Shown here piece after piece: positions 58,016 to 64,000 of a stretch of 64,000 nucleotides of DNA. The DNA comes from CAMFLJ01 sp965279255 (GTDB lineage Bacteria > Actinomycetota > Acidimicrobiia > Acidimicrobiales > Acidimicrobilacustridaceae). The translations under genes and the position numbers were made by a program. Position 1 is the stretch's first letter; every line of letters starts with the position of its first letter. The notes under the pieces were generated by a model, which saw only the letters and a list, made by a program, of their open reading frames with translations, ran no database searches and had not been told where the DNA came from. Location: positions 2,666,001 through 2,730,000 of the forward strand of contig OZ257146.1 in the NCBI GenBank assembly GCA_965279255.1, in the 5' to 3' direction.

Positions 58016-59203
58016 CTACCAGAGTGCCCGACCGAGGGCGATCAGCCCACCGAGGTCGGAGATGTCGTGGTCGAGGTGGGGCGCCGACACCACCAGCTCG
58101 GGATGGCGGGACAGCACCGCCGCCTGCTCGCGCTCGCGGGTGGCGACGATGCGGTAGTCGTCGAAGCTCTGCCCGATCTCGCGCAGCACCCGTGCGACCT
58201 GGACCGGGTCGCCCAGCGGCTCGGGCACCGGCGAGCCCTCGGCGTGGGCGGCGCCCATGTGGGCCAGGGCGGCGGCGACCTCGGTGCTCTCTCGCACCAG
58301 GCGCTGGGCGACCTCGGCCGCGCCCTCGTCGGCGAACCAGGGCGGCAGCACCTTGTTGAGCACGAGCGCACCGAGGTGGAGCTCGCGCTCGACGAGCGCC
58401 TGCATGAAGAACTCGGCCTCGCGCACCGGCGCGTCCTCGAGGGTCGACACCACGACGAAGGTCGTGCGACGGTCGGCGATGGTGCGGCTCACGGCCTCGG
58501 CCCGCTCGACGAAGCCGTCGTACATCGTCTGGAAGAGCACGAAGAACTCGGCGATGTCGGCGAGGAACTGCGAGCCCAGGATGCGGTCGGCGATCGTGTA
58601 GAAGGGCTTCGAGGCGGCGTTCACCAGCCGGGAGCGGTAGGGCGTGATGAGCCAGCGCAGCAGCCGGCTGGAGAAGAAGTCGGCCATGCGGTCGGGCGCC
58701 TCGAGGAAGTCGATGGCGTTCCGGGTGGGCGGGGTGTCGACGACGATGAGGTCGTAGCGGCCCGAGCGGTGGATCTCGTGCAGCCGCTCCATGGCGATGT
58801 AGTCGTGGCTCTGCACGAACTTCGAGGTGATGTTGCGGTAGAGCGGGTTGGCCAGGATGGCGTCGCGGGTCTCGGGGTCGGGGGCATGGGCCTTCACCAG
58901 GTCGTCCCACGACTGCTTGGTGTCGAGCATGGCGGCCCACAGCTCGCCGCGGGGCTCCACCCCGGCGGCCACGAACATCTCGGGCGGCACCTGGGTCTCG
59001 AGGTTGCCGAACTGCTCGAGACCGAGGGCGGTGGCCAGGCGGCGGGCGGGGTCGACCGTGAGCACCAGCACCTTGCCGCCGAGCTGCGACGCGGCCATCG
59101 CCCCGATGGCCGCCGCGGTGGTGGTCTTGCCGACGCCGCCGGAGCCGCAGGTGATCACGATCTCGCGCGCCGCGCAGAGCTGCTCGAGCCCGGTGGTCGC
59201 CAT
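58016..59203 (-). CDS. Get3/ArsA-type ATPase, second of a pair
   Basis: A 395-residue deviant-Walker ATPase. The P-loop is CGSGGVGKTTTAAAIG, with switch I LTVDPARRLATALGL and switch II VVDTPPTRNAIDFLEAP. The long helical middle (about 170-260) has DADFFSSRLLRWLITPYR-type sequence. It shares an A with the stop of the preceding gene (TGATG). The pair corresponds to Rv3679-Rv3680 in M. tuberculosis, described as Get3-like anion/client ATPases. It has no metal-binding cysteines like eukaryotic Get3 or ArsA, so the client is unknown. Confidence 0.85.
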   Translation of the reverse strand: MATTGLEQLCAAREIVITCGSGGVGKTTTAAAIGAMAASQLGGKVLVLTVDPARRLATALGLEQFGNLETQVPPEMFVAAGVEPRGELWAAMLDTKQSWDDLVKAHAPDPETRDAILANPLYRNITSKFVQSHDYIAMERLHEIHRSGRYDLIVVDTPPTRNAIDFLEAPDRMADFFSSRLLRWLITPYRSRLVNAASKPFYTIADRILGSQFLADIAEFFVLFQTMYDGFVERAEAVSRTIADRRTTFVVVSTLEDAPVREAEFFMQALVERELHLGALVLNKVLPPWFADEGAAEVAQRLVRESTEVAAALAHMGAAHAEGSPVPEPLGDPVQVARVLREIGQSFDDYRIVATREREQAAVLSRHPELVVSAPHLDHDISDLGGLIALGRALW

Positions 59204-60162
59204 CAGTACCCGAGCTCCGCGCCGACGGCCTCGGCCAGGGTGCGGGTGGTGCGCATGCCGTGGGCCCGGGTGAACAGGTAGGGCACGTAGAGCAGTGGGA
59301 GGTCGCGGGTCAGCTCGGTGCGCAACCGGGTGATGTGCTCGGCCCGCGATCGGCGCAGGCGCACGGCGAGGTCGGCGCCCTCGAGCACGGGGTCGACCGG
59401 GCCGGCGACCACCGAGGCCAGCTGGGCGCGGTGGGCGGGGCTGCAGAGCCGGTCGAAGACCTCCTGCTCACCCCGGCCGAACAGCTCGGGCAGCACCTTG
59501 TTCACGACGACCGCGGCGAGGGGCACACGGGTCTCGGTCTCGAGCCGGTCGACGAGCTCGAGGGTCTCGGTGACCGGCATCTCCTCGGGCGTGGCCACCA
59601 CCACCGTGCCGGTGATCACCGGGTCGGAGAGCAGGTCGAGCATCCAGCGTGTCTGGTCTCGGATGCGGCCGACCTGCACCAGCTCGTTGATGGCCTCCGG
59701 CGCGGCGAGCTGGCCGACCACGTGGCCGGTGGCCGAGGCGTCGACCACGACGAGGTCGTAGTGGCGCTCCTTGACCTCCCACGCGATCTTGCCGACGGTG
59801 AGGATCTCCTTCACCCCGGGCGCGGCGGTGGCCACGAAGTCGAGGCTCTTGGCCAGCGGGCCGATGCGGGCCAGCAGCGGGATGCGCAGCTGGAGCTTGA
59901 GGTACTCCCGCAGGGACTCCTCGGTGTCCATCGACATGGCGAAGAGCCCGGGCACGACCTCCCGGGGCTCGAACGAGGTGGGCCCCGTCTCGAGGACGTC
60001 GGAGAGGCTGCCCTTGGCGTCGATCTCGACGAGCAGCGTGCGCTGCCCCCGGCCGGCGGCGAGCAGGCCGAGGGCGGCGGCGACACTGGTCTTGCCGACC
60101 CCGCCCTTGCCGGTGACGAAGAGCAGTCGACGCTCGAGCAACTCGAGGTCGCGGCTCATCAC
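59203..60162 (-). CDS. Get3/ArsA-type ATPase, first of a pair
   Basis: A 319-residue ATPase with P-loop VTGKGGVGKTSVAAALG and LLVEIDAKGSLSDVL, then VVVDASATGHVVGQLAAPEAI (switch II with A for the usual second P) and VVVNKVLPELFG. It is smaller than its partner at 58016 and lacks part of the helical region, as in the Rv3679/Rv3680 pair. The start is GTG 60162 or ATG 60159. Together they probably form a heteromer. Confidence 0.85.
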   Translation of the reverse strand: MMSRDLELLERRLLFVTGKGGVGKTSVAAALGLLAAGRGQRTLLVEIDAKGSLSDVLETGPTSFEPREVVPGLFAMSMDTEESLREYLKLQLRIPLLARIGPLAKSLDFVATAAPGVKEILTVGKIAWEVKERHYDLVVVDASATGHVVGQLAAPEAINELVQVGRIRDQTRWMLDLLSDPVITGTVVVATPEEMPVTETLELVDRLETETRVPLAAVVVNKVLPELFGRGEQEVFDRLCSPAHRAQLASVVAGPVDPVLEGADLAVRLRRSRAEHITRLRTELTRDLPLLYVPYLFTRAHGMRTTRTLAEAVGAELGY

Positions 60163-60190
60163 GGGCAGGGGGCGGGGCTGACGGGGGGCG

Positions 60191-60427
60191 TCAGCTGGAG
60201 CCGAAGCCGATCCGACGCTCGTTGTCGGGGGTGCCGAGCTCGACGTAGGCGATCTTGGCGCTGGGCACCGCGATCTCGCGACCGTGCCGGTCGGTCAGCC
60301 AGAGCGTGTTGTCGTCGTCGGACAGCGCCGTCTCGATGCTCGCCTTGACGGCGTCGCGGTCGGCGTCGGCGGGCAGCTCGATGTCGATCTCCTTGACGGT
60401 GTGAACCACACCGATGCGAACGTCCAC
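60191..60427 (-). CDS. DUF3107 family protein
   Basis: A 78-residue protein: VDVRIGVVHTVKEIDIELP, then TLWLTDRHGREIAVPSAKIAYVELG. DUF3107 proteins (TB9.4 type in mycobacteria) are small beta-alpha-beta proteins of unknown role, often close to this part of the chromosome. GTG 60427 is preceded by AGGAGG five bases upstream. It lies 28 bases before the ATPase pair, so it is the first gene of that operon. Confidence 0.85.
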   Translation of the reverse strand: MDVRIGVVHTVKEIDIELPADADRDAVKASIETALSDDDNTLWLTDRHGREIAVPSAKIAYVELGTPDNERRIGFGSS

Positions 60428-60519
60428 GCAGGCCTCCTGAAGCACTGTTCTCGATCCGGCCGCTCCCGGCCGTGTGGCGGTCATGCTACGTGCGCCCACG
60501 CCCTCTTCCCGCCCCGGAG

Positions 60520-60582
60520 CCTCCTTCCGGTGGAGATCGCGCGTCGCCGGCGACGCGGGGTCTCCACCAGAACCGGAGGAGG
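60520..60582 (-). terminator. Large multi-stem hairpin after mrp
   Basis: Outer stem CCTCCTTCCGG/CCGGAGGAGG (60520-60530, 60573-60582, one bulge), then GGTGGAGA/TCTCCACC, then the perfect palindrome GCGTCGCCGGCGACGC (60541-60556). It lies five bases after the mrp stop and upstream of the DUF3107 start at 60427. A terminator for mrp is likely, but a processed leader of the DUF3107 operon cannot be excluded. No long U-run. Confidence 0.6.
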
Positions 60583-60587
60583 AGGGG

Positions 60588-61733
60588 TCAGCTCAGGAGC
60601 TTGAGGCCGGGGTTGTAGCGGCGGGTGGGCGCCAGCTCGAGGTCGATGACCTCGGCGATCTTCGAGATGGCCACGGAGGCCTCGCTCGCCGGGTCGACGG
60701 CGACGATCGGGCGGCCGGAGTCGGAGCCCTCCCGCATCGGGATCATCAGCGGCACCTGGCCCACGAGCGGGACCTCGAGGCGCTCGGCCAGCTCAGCCCC
60801 GCCGCCCTCGCCGAAGATCTGGTAGCGCTGGCCGTCGTCGCCGGTGAACCACGACATGTTCTCGATGACGCCCTTGACCTCGAGGTTGACCTTCTGGCCC
60901 ATGTAGGCGGCGCGCTGGGCCACCCGCTGGGCGGCCGGCTGCGGGGTGGTGACGACGTAGAGCTCGGCCCGGGGCAGGAACTGGGCGAGAGAGAGGGCGA
61001 TGTCGCCGGTGCCCGGGGGCAGGTCGACGAGCAGGAAGTCGGGGTCGTCCCAGAAGACGTCGGTGAGGAACTGCTCGAGTGCCTTGTGCAGCATCGGGCC
61101 ACGCCAGATGACCGGCTGCTCCTCCTCGACGAAGAAGCCCATGGAGATGCAGCGCACGCCGTAGGACTCCGGCGGCACGAGCATCTGGTCGATCACGACC
61201 GGGGCGTGCTCGACGCCGAGCATCCGCGGGATCGAGAAGCCCCACACGTCGGCGTCGACGACGGCGACCTTGTGGCCCCGCTGGGCGAGGGCGATGGAGA
61301 GGTTGGCGGTGAGCGACGACTTGCCCACGCCGCCCTTGCCCGAGGCGATCAGCAGCACCCGGGTGTTGCTCGACGGGTCGGCGAAGGGGATGACCCGGCC
61401 CTCGGCGTGGCCGTGGCCCTCGTGGGTGCCGGCCGTGCTGGCGGGGTCGCCGTGGAGCATCTCGCGCACGTTGGCGCGCTCCTCGTCGGTCATCACGGTG
61501 AAGTCGAGGTCGACGCGGTCGATGCCGTCGAGGGCGACGACCGCGGTGCTGACCCGGTTCTGGATCTCGTTGCGGAGCGGGCAGCCGGCGACGGTGAGGG
61601 CGATGCGGACGGCGGCCACTCCCCCGTCGATCGCCACGCCCTTGACCATGCCGAGGTCGACGATGCTGCGGTGCAGCTCGGGGTCCTCGACGGGGCGGAG
61701 CGCCTCGACGACGTCGGCTTCGGTGGTGGCCAT
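60588..61733 (-). CDS. mrp: Mrp/NBP35-type iron-sulfur-cluster carrier ATPase
   Basis: A 381-residue protein: an N-terminal MIP18/DUF59 domain (ALRPVEDPELHRSIVDLGMV, GCPLRNEI with C51), a His-rich linker (HEGHGHAEG), then a ParA-type ATPase with P-loop SGKGGVGKSSLTANLSIA (131-148), VVDADVWGFSIPRMLG and DLPPGTGD. The C-terminal CxxC that bridges a cluster in many Mrp proteins is replaced (ENMSWFTGDDGQRYQIFG). Actinobacterial Mrp proteins often lack it. It is divergent from a SufR-like gene, with a dyad between. Confidence 0.92.
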   Translation of the reverse strand: MATTEADVVEALRPVEDPELHRSIVDLGMVKGVAIDGGVAAVRIALTVAGCPLRNEIQNRVSTAVVALDGIDRVDLDFTVMTDEERANVREMLHGDPASTAGTHEGHGHAEGRVIPFADPSSNTRVLLIASGKGGVGKSSLTANLSIALAQRGHKVAVVDADVWGFSIPRMLGVEHAPVVIDQMLVPPESYGVRCISMGFFVEEEQPVIWRGPMLHKALEQFLTDVFWDDPDFLLVDLPPGTGDIALSLAQFLPRAELYVVTTPQPAAQRVAQRAAYMGQKVNLEVKGVIENMSWFTGDDGQRYQIFGEGGGAELAERLEVPLVGQVPLMIPMREGSDSGRPIVAVDPASEASVAISKIAEVIDLELAPTRRYNPGLKLLS

Positions 61734-61805
61734 GGTGATGGGCCCTTTCGAGGGATGCGAGGGGTGGCGGGTGGCTCGCAGGGAAGGCCGGTCGCGGCCC
61801 GTCGG

Positions 61806-61837
61806 GGTATTTCTCCTACGGCGGTAGGTAGAATACC
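61806..61837. promoter_or_regulatory. Long dyad overlapping the promoter of the SufR-like gene
   Basis: GGTATT-TCT-CCTAC-GGCG-GTAGG-TAG-AATACC: both arm pairs are perfectly symmetric about 61821/61822 with only three central bases per arm unmatched. It ends three bases before the start codon at 61841 and overlaps the -10 box TAGAAT. It is the best operator candidate for the gene's own product, and possibly for mrp. Confidence 0.65.
61829..61834 (+). promoter_or_regulatory. Candidate -10 box (TAGAAT) for leaderless SufR-like mRNA
   Basis: TAGAAT ends six bases before GTG 61841 and lies inside the right arm of the dyad. Confidence 0.45.
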
Positions 61838-61840
61838 GGC

Positions 61841-62560
61841 GTGGATCGGGCCACCCTCAGCCCGACCGAGTTCTCCTCGGTCGTGACAGCCATCACCTCG
61901 GCCTTCGGCGACCCCACGCGGCGGGAGATCTACCTGTTCGCCCGCCAGGCCGACGACGGTGTCACGGCCACCGAGGTGGCCAAGAAGTTCGACCTGCACC
62001 CGAACGTCGCCCGCCACCACCTCGACAAGCTCACCGCCGGCGCCTACCTCGAGGTCTGCGTCGCCCGCGGCGGCACCGGGGCCGGCCGGCCCTCGAAGCG
62101 CTACACGGCCACCACCCTGGGCGACCAGCTCGACCTGCCGGTGCGCCACGACGACGTGCTCGTCACCCTGCTCGGCCGGGCCCTCGACCTGCTCCCCCGC
62201 GACCAGGCCGAGGCCATGGCCGAAGAGGTGGGCACGGAGTACGGCCGGATGATGGCCCAGAGCCTGGGCGACAGCCCCGACCACCAGCGCTCGTTCCGCT
62301 CGGCGCTGCACACGGTGGCCGACGCCCTGACCGCCCACGGCTTCGCCGCCCACGCCGAGAAGAAGAACAACGAGCTGCGCATCGTCTCCGAGCACTGCCC
62401 CTTCGGCGACGCCGTGCTCACCAACCCCGTCATCTGCGCCGTCGACCGCGGGATGATGAAGGGGATGATGACCGAGCTCTACGGCGAGGGCGCCACCGTC
62501 GCCATGGAGTCGTCGCTTCCCAACGGCGACGACGTCTGCGTCACCGCCCTCGAGGCCTGA
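61841..62560 (+). CDS. SufR-like helix-turn-helix regulator
   Basis: A 239-residue protein. The N-terminal winged helix has TATEVAKKFDLHPNVARHHLDKL (about 42-64) and GTGAGRPSKRYTAT. The C-terminal sensor domain carries C186 and C199 (EHCPFGDAVLTNPVIC), the C-x12-C spacing of SufR-type [Fe-S] regulators, plus C233. The other SufR cysteines (x13 and x14 later) are not there, so cluster binding may differ. GTG 61841 is probably leaderless. It lies next to mrp and near a cysteine desulfurase, which fits iron-sulfur control. Confidence 0.85.
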   Translation: MDRATLSPTEFSSVVTAITSAFGDPTRREIYLFARQADDGVTATEVAKKFDLHPNVARHHLDKLTAGAYLEVCVARGGTGAGRPSKRYTATTLGDQLDLPVRHDDVLVTLLGRALDLLPRDQAEAMAEEVGTEYGRMMAQSLGDSPDHQRSFRSALHTVADALTAHGFAAHAEKKNNELRIVSEHCPFGDAVLTNPVICAVDRGMMKGMMTELYGEGATVAMESSLPNGDDVCVTALEA

Positions 62561-62566
62561 TCCCCC

Positions 62567-63517
62567 TCAGGGGTCGATCGTCTCGGGCGCTCCCCGCATC
62601 TCCATCCGCGACCACAGCCGGCGCTGCACGGCGAGCGTGGCGGTGCCCGACAGCACCAGGCACCCCACGTTGACGAGCAGCTGACGGGCCGAGCCCCACG
62701 CCTCGTCGGCGTTGACCAGGGCCACAGCCACGCCGATGTTGGCGGCCGCCGGGATGGTGGTGACCGACACGAGCACGCCGACCAGCGCACCCGCCCGCGC
62801 CTCGGTGACGGTGAGCATGCCGGCCACGCCGGCCACCAGGGCCACCACGACCGAGATGAGGTCGGGGCGGCTGATGAACGCGGTGAGACCCCGCTGGGAG
62901 AGCTGGAAGTCGGCGGCCACCAGGTCGGTGGCCCGGAACAGGCGGGACAGCACCCAGGCCGCCAGCACGCTGGCGAGCAGGCCGAGGGCCAGGGTGGCGG
63001 CCGCCCGGGCCAGCCGGGCGGGCCGGAACTTCACGAACGCCACGCACATGGCCGCCACCGGGCCGAAGTCGGGGCCGATCACCATCGCCCCGACGATGAG
63101 CACCGGGCTGTCGACGATGATGCCGCAGGCGGCGATCATCGACGCCAGGGCCATGAACACGAAGAACGACGGCGTCGGGGTGGCGTCGTCGCGGGCCTGG
63201 GCCTCCACCTGCTCCCACACCATCGCGTCGCCGGGGAGGCCCGGCGCCGCCGCCTCGGCGCGCATGGCGGCATCGGAGATCGAGGTGTCGACGGGGTTGA
63301 TGGTGATCGAGCCGTCACGGTGCACGTCGAGCGAGCGCAGGAAGTCGATGACCCGGTCCGCGGCCTCCCGGGCCACGTCGGCGGTCACCAGGTCGCCTGC
63401 GGGCTGGATCGCGGCGGCGCGGTCCAACGTGACCAGGGCGACGGCCGGGTCGGCGCAGAGCCGGGACACGACGGCGTCGGTCCGGTCCGGGGGGACGATG
63501 AGTCGGACGTGGATCAC
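62567..63517 (-). CDS. DUF389 membrane protein
   Basis: A 316-residue protein with a soluble N-terminal ferredoxin-like region (about 1-110) and six or so membrane helices. The DUF389 core is DSPVLIVGAMVIGPDFGPVAAM (usual SPILIVGAMVIxPxxGP) with TEARAGALVGVLVSVTTIPAAANIG later. Function is unknown; some relatives are called TIGR00341 or hydrophobic permease-like. GTG 63517 is the start. It converges on the SufR-like gene with a seven-base gap. Confidence 0.88.
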   Translation of the reverse strand: MIHVRLIVPPDRTDAVVSRLCADPAVALVTLDRAAAIQPAGDLVTADVAREAADRVIDFLRSLDVHRDGSITINPVDTSISDAAMRAEAAAPGLPGDAMVWEQVEAQARDDATPTPSFFVFMALASMIAACGIIVDSPVLIVGAMVIGPDFGPVAAMCVAFVKFRPARLARAAATLALGLLASVLAAWVLSRLFRATDLVAADFQLSQRGLTAFISRPDLISVVVALVAGVAGMLTVTEARAGALVGVLVSVTTIPAAANIGVAVALVNADEAWGSARQLLVNVGCLVLSGTATLAVQRRLWSRMEMRGAPETIDP

Positions 63518-63569
63518 GGTGACCTCCGGGCGCCGATGGTACGGCGCACGCCGACGGCCGGACGCTCCC

Positions 63570-63575
63570 TAGGCT
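63570..63575 (+). promoter_or_regulatory. Candidate -10 box (TAGGCT) for the cysteine desulfurase gene
   Basis: TAGGCT ends seven bases before GTG 63583, another leaderless arrangement. Confidence 0.4.
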
Positions 63576-63582
63576 GACCGCC

Positions 63583-64000
63583 GTGCCCCGCCACCTGCTC
63601 GACCACGCGTCGACGTCACCGCCCCGACCCGAGGCCGTCGCCGCGATGGTGTCGTGGCTCACCATCTCGGGCGAGGGCGAGACGGGGGACCCGGGCCGCA
63701 TCCACGCCGAGGGCATGCGGTCACGCGTCGCCCTCGAGCAAGCCCGCGAACAGGTGGCCACCCTGCTGGGGGCGCGCTCTCGCGAGGTCGTCTTCACCAG
63801 CGGGGCCACCGAGTCGATCACCGCCGCCACGTGGGGCGCGGTACGCCGTGCCGTCGACGCCGGCCGCGCCCCCCACGTCGTGCTCGCCGCGGTCGAGCAC
63901 TCCGCCGTGCGCCAGTCGTCGACCACGTTCGCGGCGGCCTTCGGCGGCTCGGTCACGGTGGTCGGGGTCGACGGGGTGGGCCGGGTCGACCCGGCCGAGC
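63583..64000 (+). CDS. Cysteine desulfurase (NifS/IscS type), N-terminal part
   Basis: PLP enzyme that takes sulfur from cysteine for iron-sulfur clusters or thio-modified tRNA. The first 139 residues are present; the rest is beyond the window edge. The start LLDHASTSPPRPEAVAAM (usual YLDxxAxTPxxPxV), VVFTSGATESITAATWGA (PLP phosphate contact, usual FTSGATExNN) and LAAVEHSAVRQS (the PLP-stacking histidine) identify it. The PLP lysine and catalytic cysteine lie beyond the window. Its closeness to mrp and the SufR-like gene suggests an iron-sulfur role. Confidence 0.88.
   Translation, partial: MPRHLLDHASTSPPRPEAVAAMVSWLTISGEGETGDPGRIHAEGMRSRVALEQAREQVATLLGARSREVVFTSGATESITAATWGAVRRAVDAGRAPHVVLAAVEHSAVRQSSTTFAAAFGGSVTVVGVDGVGRVDPAE

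Overview
This is a very GC-rich chromosomal segment with dense, short-gapped and mostly translationally coupled genes. WhiB, a PdtaS-type kinase, an HtaA haem-binding protein, an LytR-CpsA-Psr protein, the MSMEG_4193/DUF3090/SCO1664 trio, DUF3107 and the Rho insertion domain all point to an actinobacterium. The F420-dehydrogenase-beta-like protein, acyl-CoA dehydrogenase, P450 and thiolase-like gene would fit a deep-branching lineage such as Acidimicrobiia, but no 16S rRNA is present, so the class is inference. I see no IS element, prophage, CRISPR array or plasmid functions.

Layout. 1-33004 is an enlarged version of the conserved actinobacterial block argS-lysA-hom-thrC-(thrB)-rho-rpmE-prfA-prmC-(PTP-glyA)-wecA-atpI-atpB-atpE-atpF, read right to left. 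Accessory genes have been inserted at several joints. Between prmC and the phosphatase lie a zinc-ribbon membrane protein, a DMT transporter, menB, a cNMP-domain protein and a thiolase-like gene. Between rho and thrC lie a DUF4397 protein and an ApgM-like protein that occupies the thrB slot. Between hom and lysA lies a haem-iron island: DUF2470, TetR, a sortase-type HtaA protein, hmuTUV, a neocarzinostatin-like surface protein and haem oxygenase, with two matching iron-box-like sites.

33199-48941 holds an MMPL exporter, murA, a VOC protein, a nitroreductase, tRNA-Arg(CCG), a RarA-C-terminus-like protein coupled to a P450, an acyl-CoA ligase, an LCP ligase, an acyl-CoA dehydrogenase divergent from an F420-hydrogenase-beta-like protein, a lipoprotein and a family-5 uracil-DNA glycosylase.

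49005-64000 holds a winged-helix protein flanked by strong inverted repeats, the MSMEG_4193/DUF3090/SCO1664 operon, DUF2231, etfBA, a lipid kinase, a glycerophosphodiester phosphodiesterase, whiB convergent with a PdtaS-type kinase, a coupled Get3/ArsA ATPase pair, DUF3107, Mrp divergent from a SufR-like regulator, DUF389 and the start of a cysteine desulfurase (cut by the window edge).

Two themes run through the window. Many genes carry a TANNNT -10 box ending 5-10 bases before the start codon, so leaderless or near-leaderless mRNAs look common; this even suggests an AUC start for the phosphatase gene. Several divergent promoters carry perfect or near-perfect dyads (27886-27930, 46324-46350, 49556-49582, 61806-61837) that look like operators.
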